In this document: in pieces, positions 1 through 12,195 of the stretch | Numbering within the stretch: the stretch's first letter is position 1 | Layout: every line of letters starts with the position of its first letter | Origin: Bos javanicus | Taxonomy: Eukaryota > Chordata > Mammalia > Artiodactyla > Bovidae | DNA: 64,000 bases | Direction of reading: 5' to 3' | Assembly (NCBI RefSeq): GCF_032452875.1 | Contig: NC_083875.1 | Location: forward strand, 77,150,178 to 77,214,177 | Program-made: the position numbers and the translations under genes | The notes under the pieces: generated by a model | The model's input: the letters and a program-made list of their open reading frames with translations, nothing else | Databases searched by the model: none | What the model was told of the DNA's origin: nothing

Positions 1-639
1 GACAACTGTAAGAACTTCCCACAATCCCTCATGTTTTCCTAACTTTCCAATGAGATGTGGATCTGCATCTTATTTACAAACAAGAAAGAGCATATCATTC
101 CAAGCAGTCAGCTTTCCATAAGAAATAAAAGTAAAAAAAACATGTTCATGAGAAGACAGATGTATTGCTGGGCTTCTACCTCTATCTTCCAAAGAATGAA
201 TTTAGTCCCTGCCCCTCCAAAATTGACTCTAAGATTTCTGAACAAAATGTTTAAAATGAGCATACTCTGTTTGAATAGGGAAATGTTTATATACTGAAAA
301 AAATAGAAGTAGAGCAAAGAATATAAAAAAACTAACAAGTTATTTTTAAATGACATAAAAAGCCTAATGTGCATTGTACTTATATGAGTTCTCAGTGGAA
401 GCAGGTTAGAACTCTGAATTTTTTGTTTTATTCCATAGCATGGCTTATATGTAATCTTAGAGCTTAGGGTCAGGAACAGAAAAGTCACCTAGAATGGCTC
501 CCCTTCCATTAACCATCCACCCTTTAGTGAGAAGATCCCAGGCATTGTGCAGGGAGGGGCATGCAGTTAGACCAGACATGTAAACTGATGGTTAGAAAGA
601 GGGGTTTTAGGAATCAAATATAAGTGGCAGCTCCAGAGA
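1..639. other. Intronic sequence, no gene
   Basis: AT-rich intron sequence. Small open frames exist on both strands but lack any recognisable protein pattern. The right end runs into an old L1 3' end. Confidence 0.6.
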
Positions 640-985
640 AATGGACAGCAGAGTGGTAGTTACCAGGAGCTGTGGGAGTGGGGATGTGGAGATGCTTGTC
701 AGGGGATACAAACTTACAGTTGTTAGATTAACAAGATCTGGGGATCTAATGTACAGTATGGTGATTATAGCTAGTAATGCAATATTATATACTTAAATAT
801 TGCTAACAGTCGATCTTATGTTCTCACCAAAAGAAAGAAATGATAATTATGCTATGGGAGGGAAGTGTTAGCTAACTCTATGGTGATCATCATTTTGTAC
901 CATATAAATGTATCAAATCAATACACTGTACATCTTAAATTTATACACGGTTATATATAATTATATCTCAATAAAAAGAATAATA
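640..985 (+). mobile_element. Old L1 3' end (L1M-type)
   Basis: The segment from the GTGGTAGTTACCAGGAGC motif to TATCTCAATAAAAAG has the layout of mammalian L1M 3' untranslated regions: the phrase ATCTAATGTACAGTATGGTG, then CTTAAATTTATAC and a terminal AATAAA with A-rich tail. It is diverged and 5' truncated. Confidence 0.75.
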
Positions 986-1279
986 AATGCAAGATTGAAA
1001 GAAAAGAAAGCTATTAGTACTTTCTTCAGAGCCAGGAACATGTCATAGGGGAGGAGCCACTTGACAAAACAGTATGGACTGAGCCGGTGGAGCAGAGGAA
1101 AATTGGAAGAGCAGTCCCAACAAAGGAAACAGCAGAGGGTCCTGTGTGGGTCAGCAGTACTGGGTGGGGGGGGTGGGTGGAGAGCTGCAGTCACAGAATG
1201 ATGAGAGGGTCAGGCAGGACCAATGGAGGGAAATATGGTGAGTGTGGACCAGATTGTGAGGACCCATGAACACCAGGGC

Positions 1280-1870
1280 TGGACTCTGCTCTACAGTCAA
1301 TGGGGAAAGTTCTAGAAACTATTTTAATAAAGGTGATGGCTCCAGCAGGAGTTTATAGAGGATGGGTTAGATGAAGATAAATAAGGAAGACACTGCAATG
1401 TCTCCAGAAAGAGAAGAGGGGACCTGTAATGAAGATGTAACTGCAGGCTGAAGAGTTGGGGCAATGTCAGTTACTCCTGGGATGGACTTGACAGTGGTGG
1501 CCGAGTCGATGCGGGCATGGGAGGGGTATCAAGGCAAGGATGGCTTCCGGGTATCTGGCTGGGGCAACTTAATGGATGTTCTGTCATTCACCAAATCAGA
1601 GCAGGGGCAATTTGGAGACTGGGATTTGAGGAAGGAAGAGAACATGAGGGTAGTTGTAAGCCCATTAAGTTTGATGGGTTAGCTGTGAGCAATTACATGG
1701 CATCCAAGTGGAGGTGGCCAACAAGCAGAGGAGAGTGCAGGGTGGCAGCGAGGGGCTGGGCACTAATACAAGGAGGCTAATCCAAGAGAAACAGAGAAGG
1801 TCAAGGTCACTCTCATTAGTGAAAACACTGCATCTTGAATCCTGTCTCCTTATTCCAAGTTCAGTGGTCT
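1280..1870 (+). repeat. Ancient interspersed repeat, family uncertain
   Basis: The order of phrases here (GGCTGGGGCAACTTAATGG, CATTCACCAAATCAGAGC, CATCCAAGTGGAGGTGG) recurs in mammalian genomes as a diverged old repeat. I cannot name the family with confidence. The open frames over it are not conserved coding sequence. Confidence 0.4.
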
Positions 1871-1879
1871 CCATTTCCA

Positions 1880-3320
1880 AACAGCAGTGAAAAGCAAGCT
1901 TTACTGTCTTCCAATAGTGGTTAAGATAATGTTTTAAAATAACTGATTAATTCACCCATACTCACAAAAGTCCTGGAAGCCTTTTCTTGATCCTCAGCCC
2001 AGACAGCAAACTTAACCCACCCAACAATAAAACCACCACCACAAAGACTTTAACTGTAAATCTCATAAACCATTCTCCAAGACAGAAAGACCTCCCCCAA
2101 CTGCAGACTGCTCAAAAGGATCCACACTCTAAGTAAAAGGAAAACCAAAGGGGTCACAAGTAGAGGAGAGTGTGAGATAAGAGACCTAATCTGCAAGGAT
2201 CAGGTAGCATTCATTGACAGCAACAAGGTGCTCCCTGGTGTCATCATCCAACAAGCCACCCATTAATTATGCAGATGCAGAGTTGTCCATTCCCCTCTTA
2301 TTCACTGGCCCATGGCACACCTAAAACCCTGTGAATAAAGATATGGCCTGAATACCTATAGATATCCTCTGTAGGATGGTGGTAACATGAAGGAAATCTT
2401 CCAGAGCTCTCCATACATGAAACCAGAAGAAAATCTCCCACAGACATTGGACAGGGACTAGGAATTTCACAGCTATAATGCATTCTTTGAAAAAATGTAT
2501 GAGGAATTTCCCTGGAGAAGAATTTAACCCATCTCTCTGACTAAGACAACCTATAATTTAGATTTTGCCTTCCATATAAACAGCTTTTCCCCTGTCCTGG
2601 TCAAACCCAGGACTTAAAGTTTTGAGATGTTCCATAACTTAGATGTATCAAGGCAATTTATGCACAATGCAGTTTTGTCACATGCCAACGTAGGTACCTG
2701 AGGTATTCCTGGAAGAAATAGGTGCCAGTGCTGTCCTTACTGGCCCCAGTTAGCACAGCTGCCTCCGGTCTGTTTAGGATTCTCAACCAAGAGTCTATTT
2801 CCTCTGCCTCTGTACAGGGTGAATTTGTTTTCTCATCACTTCTGCTGTATTATTTCACTCCCTCCAGGCACAAGTCACAATTACAGATAAACCATTTTTG
2901 TCTGAGTAGAGGAAATTGAATTGGGCTGCATTAATAAATGGAGCTCTATTTTTTTTTCCATATTTCCCAACAGCTTTACAAATGGTATTAAGAATCAGGC
3001 ATCTGTGTCTCTCTGTGGGAAAAAAAACCAGGCTTTTTTGGAACTATGGACTCCTTATGTTGCTGCTCTGTAACCAAGGAGCTAAAGGCATCAAGTCTCA
3101 GTCCTTCACCCAACACAGCAGCCCAGAGCCTCTCTCTCTTGCATTTTAATTATATGCTCAAGATGAGAAACACAAATGGCCAAGAAATGCAAGAAAAATG
3201 TCTAGCCACTCTAAACCACTTTACAGTTTTGTAAAGCTACAATAAGAGACATTCATATATATAATTTGGTGGGAGGTAGGAGAATGAAAGATACTTTTGT
3301 ATATTTATGTGATTAATAAT
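1880..3320. other. Intronic sequence, no gene
   Basis: Mostly unique intronic DNA. I see no exon-like frame with splice sites and no recognisable young repeat. Confidence 0.5.
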
Positions 3321-3329
3321 GTATATATG

Positions 3330-3339
3330 TTAAAATTGT
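3330..3339. repeat. Target-site duplication, left copy (L1)
   Basis: TTAAAATTGT, repeated at 4600-4609 directly after the A-rich tail. The TT|AAAA start is the usual L1 endonuclease target. Confidence 0.75.
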
Positions 3340-4599
3340 GACTTCCTTCACTCTGCATGATAGTCTCTAGGTCCATCCATGTCTCTGCAAATGGCACAGT
3401 TTTGTTCCTTTTTATGGCTGAGTAATATTCCATTGACTATATGCACCACATCTTCTTCATCCATTCCTATGTTTATGGACATTTAGGTTGCTTCTATGTC
3501 CTGGCTATTGTGAATGGTGCTGCAGTGATCACTGGGGTGCACGTATCTTTTGAACCATGATTTTCTTCAGATATATGCCCAGGGTTGGATTGCTGAATCA
3601 TATGGTAGTTCTATTTTTAGTTCTTTAGGGAACCTCCAAACTGTTTTCCGTAGTGGCTGTGCCAGTTTACATTCCCATCAACAGTGTAGGAGGGTGCCCT
3701 TTTCTCCACACCGTTTCCAGCATTTATTGTTTGTATGTTTTTTTAAGATGGCCATTCTGACCAGTGTGAGGTGATCCCTCATTGTAGTTTTGATGTGCCT
3801 TTCTTTAATAATTAGTGACGTTGAGCATCTTTTCATGTGTTTGTTGACCATCTGTATGTCTTCTTGGCAGAAATGTCTATTTAGGTCTTTTGCCCATTTT
3901 TTGATTGGGCTGTTTATTTTTTTGATATTGAGCTGGATGAGTTGTTTGTATAGTTTGGAGATTAATCCCTTGCATTTGCTTTATTTGCAAATATTTTCTC
4001 TCATTCTGAGGGCTGTCTTTTTGTCTTGTTTATGGTTTCCTTTGCTGTGTAAAAGCTTTTAAGTTTAATTAGGTCCCATTTGTTTGTTTTTATTTTCATT
4101 ACTCTAGGAGGTGAGTTGAAAAAAAGGTTTTGCTATGATTTATGTCATGGAGTGTTCTGCCTATATTTTCCTCTAAGAGTTTTATAGTGTCTGGCCTTAC
4201 ATTTGGGTCTTTAATCCATTTTGAGTTTATTTTTGTATATGTCAGAAAGAGAAAAACGAGAATTGTGTAATACCGCTTATATGTGGAATCTAGAAAATAA
4301 CATAGATGAATTTATTTGCAAAGCAGCAACAGACACACAGACATAGAGAACAAAGTATGGATACCAAGGGGGAAGGAGGAGTGGGATGAATTTGGATTGA
4401 GATTGTCATACATACACTACTATCTTTTAAGATAGATAACTAATAAGAACAGAGAGCTCTACTCAATGCTCTGTGGTGACCTAAATGGGAATAAAATTTA
4501 AAAAAAGGGGATATATGTATTGTATAGCTGATTCACTTTGCTGTACAGTAGACACTAACCCAACACTGTAAAGCAACTATAATAAAGATAAATAAAAAA
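3340..4599 (+). mobile_element. L1 insertion with 5' inversion (twin primed)
   Basis: Positions 3340-4240 are the 3' part of L1 ORF2 in antisense. Positions 4241-4599 are the adjoining 3' UTR in sense, ending in AATAAAGATAAATAAAAAA. The antisense part ends in L1 at ...GAAGGAAGTCA and the sense part restarts at GTCAGAAAGAG, so the two halves abut in the parent element with about 4 nt overlap. TTAAAATTGT flanks the whole unit at 3330-3339 and 4600-4609. ORF2 pieces are riddled with stops. Confidence 0.88.
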
Positions 4600-4737
4600 T
4601 TAAAATTGTAGGGGTCTATTTAATATCACAGAGATATGTTATATTTTAAGTGAAAAAGCAGATTACAAAACAGTATATCTACTGTTTTCTGATATTTATT
4701 AAAAATATATAAATGGGTTATATACATTCATACCACA

Positions 4738-5437
4738 ATTATTTTTTGACTTTTCATACTGTTCATGGGGTTCTCAAGGCAAGAACACTGGAGTGGTTTG
4801 CCATTCCCTTCTCCAGTGGACCATGTATAGTCAGAACTCTCCACCATGACCTGTCTGTCATGGGTGGCCCTGCACAGCACGGCTCATAGCTTCATTGAGT
4901 TACACAAGGCTGTGATCCACATGATCATTTTGATTAGCTTTCTGTGGCTGTGGTTTTCATTCTGAAGGCTGTAGAACTTTAGGTCTTGCTTCTTGGTTTT
5001 TCTAGTAGTCATGTACAGATGTGAGAACTGGACCATAAAGAAGGCTGAGCACCGAAGAACTGATGCTTTCGAACTGTGGTACTGGAGAAAACTCTTGAGA
5101 GTCCTTTGGACAGCAAGGAGATCAAACCAGTCCACCCTAAAGGAAATCAACCCTGAATATTCATTGGAAGGACTGATGCTGAAGCTGAGGTGCCAGTACT
5201 TTGGCCACCTGATGCGAAGAGCCGACTGATGGGAAAAGACCCTGATACTGGGAAAGACTGAAGGCAAAAGGAAAAGAGGGAGGCAGAGGATGAGATGGTT
5301 AGATAGCATCACTGACTCAATGGACGTGAATTTGAGCACACTCCAGGATCTAGTGAAGGACAGGGAAGCCTGATGTGCTGCAGTCCATGGGGTCGCAAAG
5401 AGTTGGACATGACTTAGTGACAGAACAAAAATAAAGA
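4738..5437 (+). mobile_element. BovB LINE with 5' inversion
   Basis: Positions 4738 to about 5000 are BovB 5' region in antisense: the reverse complement of the stretch seen in sense at about 15890-16070, including ACTGTTCATGGGGTTCTCAA and TCATTGAGTTACACAAGG. From about 5003 the sequence is the sense 3' part of BovB ORF2 (Y/W-rich end of the RT frame: CENWTIKKAEHRRTDAFELW, then LRCQYFGHLMRRAD) down to the end GACATGACTTAGTGACAGAAC. This order is the twin-priming product. A weak duplication, ATACCACA at 4730-4737 and ATACCATA at 5438-5445, flanks it. The middle of BovB is missing. Confidence 0.8.
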
Positions 5438-5639
5438 ATACCATAGTTTGAACATAGGAGATTTCAGATTCCTTTTAAATTTTGGATTTGTGGCTTCTGT
5501 ATTTTCCAAATTTTTTACAATGACTATATATACTATGACTTTTGATTTCAGATTAAAAACCAAAACAAAACATGTTTGACTTCTGGCAAACCCTAACCCT
5601 AGGAAATCATTCTCCTTATAGACTTTCTTTTATGTAAAC

Positions 5640-6180
5640 AAAGGCTGTCCTAGCTGCATTTAGAATTCATTCATTCATTTGTTCACTAATTTGGCAAGCA
5701 TTAATTTAGCTCCTACTGTGTATCAGAACATCTCTAAGTGGTGGGTATAATGTGGGGATAAGGCAGGCAAAGTTTTTGCTATCATGGAGCTAATGTTTTA
5801 GTTAAGGAAGACAGTCAACAAACAGGAGGACAAATAAATAAATTTGAAAGTGCTTAAGAGTGCTAAACACTCTGATGAAAATCAAACAGGGTGGTGGCAT
5901 AAGAGAGAACAAATGGTTCTCTCTTAGGTTTAGAGAACCACTCAGAATTTGGTACTTAGGGTTTCCAGGGAACTGAAAATGAGGTAAGACTTAAAGAAAC
6001 AGCCAATCATGCACAGATCAAAGGAGAGGCCCTTCTAGGTAGACATATCAGCTGTTCAAAGACCCTGTGGTGGGCACAGACTAAGAGGACCAGCGTGGTA
6101 GGAACACAGAGATTCAAGAGGAAAGCAGTAGAAAATGGTCTAAGGTGGGTAGAGGGCCAAGCATGAACCTCAGAGGCCAA
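5640..6180 (-). repeat. Old LINE fragment, L2-like, antisense
   Basis: ATTCATTCATTTGTTCACTAA, then CTCCTACTGTGTATCAG and ATCATGGAGCTAATGTT form the reverse complement of the L2 3' end, strongly diverged. The boundary on the right is uncertain. Confidence 0.5.
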
Positions 6181-6218
6181 AGTGAAGAGCTCAGATTTGA
6201 ACCTAACTAGATACAAGT

Positions 6219-6397
6219 CAGACACGACTGAGCGACTTCACTTTCACTTTTCACTTTCATGCATTGGAGAAGGAAATGGCAACCCACTCCAGTGTTCTTG
6301 CCTGGAGAATCCCAGGGACGGGGGAGCCTGGTGGGCTGCCGTCTATGGGGTTGCACAGAGTCGGACATGACTGAAGCATCTTAGCAGCAGCAGCAGC
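6219..6397 (+). mobile_element. Bov-tA/Bov-A type SINE
   Basis: Contains the BovA core (GGCAACCCACTCCAGTGTTC, GGGGGAGCCTGGTGGGCTGC, AGAGTCGGACATGACTGAAG) and a CAG-repeat end. AGATACAAGT flanks it at 6209-6218 and 6398-6407, a perfect target duplication, so the insertion is well delimited. Confidence 0.9.
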
Positions 6398-6407
6398 AGA
6401 TACAAGT

Positions 6408-7784
6408 TCCACTTGTAAAAGATCACCCTGGCTGCTGTGTGGAAAACATGGGTGGGGGCAGGGGACAGTGCAGAAGCAGAACTATTGTTATCTCCTGAGG
6501 GAAATAAGAGTGCCTGCAGCCAGCATGCTGCGGTGGCCATGATTCTGGGGCGTATTTGAAAGTGAATAGGATTTTGCAGATGGATCTGACAATTTTGTAT
6601 TTCATGACACCACTGGCCAGTGGGAGAAGATTAACCAGAGAAGATGGGCATTTAAAATCAGACCCATCTACTCAAGATGGGGCCAGTGCTGGGAAAAAGT
6701 GTTTTGGGGAAGAACAGAACATTGCCCTAGAGACATGAGACAGGAAGGGAGCTCCATGCAGGCTGTCTACCAGCAAAGTATGGTCAAGCCCCAGGGAGAC
6801 GCGCCTTCAAGGTCCTGGAGGCATAGATTACCAGGGCTACCACCAGGGCAGGGACTAAGGAAGAGAGCAAGGCTGGCATATGGACTAGGAGAAGACCAGG
6901 CAGGGTAATAGAGAAAGCAAGACTCACATCCTGTGCCACAGAGCTGGGCTTCATCTTATTCATCCCCTCCCAGAGTAGGGTGGGATTGGCCCTGGAGTCA
7001 GGGGTGGAGCTAAGCCTGCATTTAGAGACCAAATCACGCAGCTGTAGCAGAGGGGCTTAGGCAGGAACTGACGAGCCCAGAGATCACAAGAGCCATTATC
7101 TTTTTTCTAACATGGATACTCCTGCCTTTAATGGCAAAATCCAGTCTGTGTTCAGGTTATCATGTGGGTCATCCTCATAACCTTATTTATTTCTCTTTAA
7201 GCCAGAGCACTGACCCATTTTAAAATTTTTTTGTGTGCTGAAGTGGAGATTGGGGGGTTAAAAAGTTTCAAATTGGACTTCTTTTCTAGCAGGAGACATT
7301 AAAGGATGTGAGGGCTCTTTTAAGTGAGGAAATGTTCATTTTATATTCCCTTTTAAGCTAGTTGCTATTAATTTTCAATTTCATGCTGGAAGTTTACAAT
7401 TTACAAAAAAAGAAAAAAAAATGTAACCCTGCTTTTATAGATCATTGTGCCACATGCTTACTGTTTCATTAACCACATTTGAAAAGATGTTTATACTTTT
7501 TCTTTTCTGAGGTAATGATGAATGATCCAAAAACATGTCATTAAGAAGAGTGGGAATGTGGGGAAGCACCAGTGAAGGACAGAGTGCGGAGGAAACTTAG
7601 AAGACATCTCACCATGTTTTTAAAAGAGGAAATAAGATCCAGATACTGCCAGTGTCCAGCATGTTCCAGAGAAGAAGTAAATACTTATCAAGTGAATGAA
7701 TGAACTCCAGCCCTCTAAAATCTCTATCCAATGCTCTTTCTACTACCAGAGGATCCCCACTAAGGTTGTATCCTGCATACACTC
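6408..7784. other. Intronic sequence, no gene
   Basis: Unique-looking intronic DNA with no exon that I can support. A run of A at about 7405-7422 is the only low-complexity feature. Confidence 0.5.
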
Positions 7785-7799
7785 AGAAAGTAGAGTCCA

Positions 7800-8443
7800 T
7801 CTCACTCCTGGGCATATATCTGAACAAAAATATTATTTGAAAAGATGCATGCACCCACATACTTATAGCAGCACTATTCATAACAGTGAAGACATGGAAA
7901 CAAGCTAACTGTCCATCAGCAGATCGGATAAAGAAGATGTGGTACATATGTAAATGTAATGGAATACTATTTGGCCATAAAACAGAATGAAATAATTCCA
8001 TTTGCAGCAACATGGATTAACCTAGAGATTAGCATACTAAGTGAAATAAGTCAGACAAAGAAAGACAAATACCATATGATATCACTTATATGTGGATCTG
8101 AAATATGGCACAAAGGAACCTATCTACAAAACAGGCTCACATAGAGAACAGACTTGTGGTGGAGGGCAGGGTGGATTGGGAGTTTGGGATTAGCAGATGG
8201 AAACTATTATATATAAGATGGATAAACAACAAGGTTCTACTGTATAGCACAGGGAACTATATTCAGTGTCCTGTACTAAACCAGAATGGAAAAAATATGA
8301 AAAATAATACATATATATATGTATAATGAATAACCTTGCTATACAGCAGAAATTAACAACACTGTAAATCAACTATACTTCAGTAAAATAAATTTTAGAC
8401 AAAGAATGTGAAGGATGTTGAAACAATAACGACAATGACAAAA
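7800..8443 (+). mobile_element. 5'-truncated L1 with target duplication
   Basis: L1 ORF2 end (YLAIKQNEIIPFAATWINLE in one frame) and 3' UTR down to CAGTAAAATAAATTTTAGAC at about 8400. AGAAAGTAGAGTCCA is present at 7785-7799 and 8444-8458 (15 bp, perfect). Between the usual L1 end and the right duplication lie about 45 extra bases (see findings). Confidence 0.88.
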
Positions 8444-8852
8444 AGAAAGTAGAGTCCAGCACTCATGTAAATCGGGGACTCTGGGCAACTGCAGAACAAT
8501 TCAGCAAGAGTGACACGGCATCTACCGAAGAGCTTGGCTAAAGTCTAGACTGTGCTTGGGTGACTCACCCCGGTTGACTAGCGTGGAAGACTGAAAGTAT
8601 GTAAAATGGCATGTCACCCCTGTAACTAGAGCAGATAGATCTCGCGTCTATTTTAGGAATCTGGAGTTTTGGCATGAACAGGGATTTCAGAGTTTCAAAA
8701 ACAAGCCCTTCATTTTATTCTTGGTGGACTCATCAGTAAGATCTAGAGCAGCTATAGCCAAACTTATTTTTGGGGGAATATGTTTGCTCATACTTAAGAA
8801 AAAAATGAGTATTTCTAAATCAGATACATGTACAACCATCAATTCTTTAAAA

Positions 8853-9114
8853 AAATATTTATTTCTGGCTGTGCTGGGTCATCGTTGCTGCATGGAGTTT
8901 TCTCTAGTTGTGGAAGGGGCTACTCTCTGGTTGCGGTGCACTTTGCCGTGGCTTCTCTTATGGAGCATGGGCTTTAGGCATGTGGGCTTCAGTAATTGTG
9001 GCTCACAGGCTTAGTTGCCCCGTGGCATGTGGGATCTTCCCAGACCACAGATTGAACCCATGTCCTTTGCATTGCAAGGTGGATTCTTAACCACTGGACC
9101 ACCAGGGAAGCCCT
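8853..9114 (-). mobile_element. CHR-2-type tRNA-Glu SINE, antisense
   Basis: Starts with TTTCTGGCTGTGCTGGGTC and ends in CCACCAGGGAAGCCC, the reversed tRNA-Glu-like head. The body (GCATGTGGGATCTTCCCAGA, TTCTTAACCACTGGACCACC) is the cetartiodactyl CHR-2 pattern. Moderately diverged. Confidence 0.85.
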
Positions 9115-10377
9115 GTGTACAGTTCTCTTGATGTATTATAACCTTTATAAAATCTACACAATAGAAATTGTCTGAGGAGGTGATAAAAGCTAAATCCCTA
9201 GAAGTCTGAATAGTCATTTCCTCCACCCCAGTGGGCCACTGGGGAAACCCATGGTCTGGGAGCAATGGCTCCAGGGCCTCCAGTTCTCCATCAGCCAAAC
9301 CAAGAGGAAGGCTGCCTTACTTTGCAGATGGCATTGGGCATGCACCCCAGTGGACACGCCCAACATCCAGTCTTGTGCCAACCAACCAGAGCCTCTTTGC
9401 TGAACCCTGCCCATACTGTCCTAGACCTACCTTCATATCAGCCTGGGTATCATAAAGCGTATTTACTTAACACTCACTACCAATCTGCTAATAAAAACAT
9501 GAGAAAATAGAATCCCATGCTGACTATGGAATCCAGAAAATTACAGCCTCTCTTTTCTAATGACAATGGCTTAGCAATATCTTCACTTTTCTTCTCCTGC
9601 GGTTTCTTAGAGATGGTGGTGGGAGTGTTTTCTTGTCCAAATGCCAAAGCAGAATATCTTGCCTGTCACAGACCACACTGGCTGTCACAGCTGCTCACAC
9701 TGACGCTCTCGCCTGGCTCACATCCCAGCCCTCAAGGACCGCGACCGAATTACTTCATGGGACACTTGACTGATATTTTTTTTTTTAACCCCAGCTGAAG
9801 CCTTTAAAGCAATTAATTATTAATACCTAAGTGCGGCAGCTAAGAGCCAACCTGAGCAGGAGCAGTGATGTGGGAAGCTCCGAACTGAATTGCTTTCACT
9901 AATAAGACAAAGATTCTCAGCACAAGACAATGAGTAATTAGAACTAGGCCTGGAGTGAGCTATTCTTTATTTAAGAGATTCAGCTTTAAAAATCAGAACA
10001 TGATTCCCATAGGGAGACAGCCTTCCTGCACGAAGGCTGTTTGCCCTGCAGCCTGGCTTTTTCAGGAATTCTGTTTGGTGGGCACCTCTGTCCACAGCCT
10101 TCCCACCATGGGGACCCCGGGGAGGCAATGCTCCCAGTGGGCTGGACATTTCTGAGGAGACATTGGGTCCTGGCAGGCTGTGACTGAACCAAACGCTCAA
10201 ACCCTGCCTTGAGTATGCAGCAGCTCTTCTTACCACTCACACAAGTTCCCTACGCTTACATAGAGTAAGATGTCTCTTTTGATAATTCATTTGATATGAT
10301 TGAAAACTAAATGCAGCTCCCTAGTTAATGGTTCTGTTTTCACAAGAAGTTGAACTGTTTTAGATGTGTTTGATGTC
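9115..10377. other. Intronic sequence, no gene
   Basis: Unique intronic DNA with several short open frames on both strands, none with a family pattern. Composition at 9960-10260 is GC-richer than its surroundings. Confidence 0.5.
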
Positions 10378-10515
10378 ATGCAAGACACCGAAGCCAGGAA
10401 TCTGGTAATCAGAACCTGCTCGCAAACCCAGACGTACCTAGCTCTGCGACTTTGGGCAAACTGTGTCCTCTCTCTGGGTTTTCTCATCTGTAGATTCCCA
10501 AAAAAAGAGACCATG
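10378..10515 (+). repeat. MIR SINE fragment
   Basis: CTAGCTCTGCGACTTTGGGC then TCTCTGGGTTTTCTCATCTG follows the MIR core order, diverged. Confidence 0.65.
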
Positions 10516-10711
10516 GGCTACCAGCCAGTTTGCCAACACTTGGGCTAGAACATCCTTAACATTCCTTCTAACCTCCAGAAGCTATGAAAAATATTTCTGT
10601 CTCCAAGTTCCCATTCTCATTGCGAAAGACCTCAAACCACAGTCCGGGAATTTGACCTTGACATTAGGCAAAAGAATTGAAGAATTTAGAGCTAGGAATC
10701 ATTTGAGTGGT

Positions 10712-11047
10712 TCGGTTCAGTTCAGTTCAGTTGCTCAGTCGTGTCCGACTCTTTGCGACCCCATGAATTGCAGCACGCCAGGCCTCCCTGTCCATCACCA
10801 ACTCCCAGAGTTCACTCAAACACATGTCCATCGAGGTGGTGATGCCATCCAGCCATCTCATCCTCTGTCTTCCCCTTCTCCTCCTGCCCCCAATCCCTCC
10901 CAGCATCAGAGTCTTTTCCAATGAGTCAACTCTTCGCATGAGGTGGCCAAAGTACTGGAGTTTCAGCTTTAGCATCATTCCTTCCAAAGAAATGCCAGGG
11001 CTGATCTCCTTCAGAACGGACTGGTTGGATCTCCTTGCAGTCCAAGT
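10712..11047 (-). mobile_element. BovB LINE 3' end, antisense
   Basis: Begins with GGTTCGGTTCAGTTCAGTTC, the reversed 3' terminal repeat of BovB, and runs through the reversed end of the RT frame (minus-strand frame with ...MLKLKLQYFGHLMRRVDS...) to TCTCCTTGCAGTCCAAG. Heavily 5' truncated. Confidence 0.92.
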
Positions 11048-11397
11048 CTTATCTTCTTGTCTTAGAGATGAAGAATATGAGGCTCCCAAAAGTGGATGAG
11101 CTGAGAGCAGAGCTTGTGTTTCTCACTGCTGCAAGGCATTAGTGCAGAAACAGAACAGCTATCCACAGCCCTGCTGTGTTTATGCCGAGGAGTGGGATAT
11201 GTCTTAAAATGAACAATTTAAGGGATTTAGCCAACTACAGAACTGAGATGATGCACACACTGTTGGCATCGTATGATGTAAAAATACAAAATCCTGGCAA
11301 GATAAAAACACTTAAATTGCATCAGGAACCAAGCATTTAGCTTCCTTTCAACAATGTAAACACTTCAAATTTCAAAGATCTCTTTCAAGTGAAATGA

Positions 11398-11470
11398 ACT
11401 TCAGTTCAGTTCAGTTCAGTTCAGAAGCTCAGTGGTGTCCAACTCTTGGCGACCTTATGAGTACGTAATT
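11398..11470 (-). mobile_element. Very short BovB 3' tail, antisense
   Basis: A (TTCAG)n run followed by CTCAGTGGTGTCCAACTCTT, the last 70 or so bases of BovB. Confidence 0.75.
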
Positions 11471-11479
11471 CATCAGAAG

Positions 11480-11994
11480 ATACCAGAAACCAAAGTTCCA
11501 AAGATGACACAAACTCCAAAGAAAAGCACAAAGTGGGGAAGGTGGAAGCTTTGAAGAGCTTGCAAGAGTGAATATGCAGAGCTTGCTCAGGCTTTTATTT
11601 ATTCCCCTGAATTGCTCTTGGCATTTCCTACCCTAGAGGAGTTGCCAACCCAGACTTCTTGAGTTCAATAAATGTGATAAGGAATTCTGAAATTTGGCTC
11701 TGCAGTTATAAATAAAACCAGAAGCTGACCTCTGCTCTGCTGAGGCTCCTAGCTCCTGTGGAAGCAGGCTTGGCTGCTGTGGGCTTATTAGCAGTGGGAG
11801 ACTGGGGCCATAACATGGAAAAGTTTGGGAGAGTCCAAACCTGTGCAATGCCAAAAAGTGCTTAAACAGTATTTTGTGTGAGTTCTAATTCAGTATGTTA
11901 ACCCATTTGTCCACGTTTGAATTAAATATTCTCCCAATTCACTGTTTGACCTATAGTTCAATTTATGATACATTTTCATGCTCTTACGTTTTCA
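11480..11994. other. Intronic sequence, no gene
   Basis: No exon, RNA gene or recognised repeat seen. Confidence 0.45.
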
Positions 11995-12195
11995 ACATTA
12001 AGCAAACAAAGCAGGAATTTTAAAAACTGCACACACAGGATGACTGAAATGGCATTAAAATGGATACAGAAGAAAACTGTTAACACATTGATTGCCTCTA
12101 GGAGGTGGGACAGTCTGGGAGGTAATTTTTTTTTTTTTTGCTTATTTATGCCTTTTTGTACTGTTCAGATTTTCTAGAAGATGATGAATTAGTTT
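11995..12195 (+). repeat. Old L1 3' fragment (probable)
   Basis: AAGAAAACTGTTAACA, then TTGCCTCTAGGAGGTGGGA and a T-rich stretch (12125-12140) resemble the 3' UTR of old L1M elements. Confidence 0.45.

Noticed and set aside
4884..5444. 186-codon minus-strand frame
   Set aside because: It is the shadow of BovB sequence; the real pattern is in the sense 3' end of BovB and the inverted 5' piece.
5588..5602. Telomere-like CCCTAACCCTAGG
   Set aside because: Only two units; chance occurrence.
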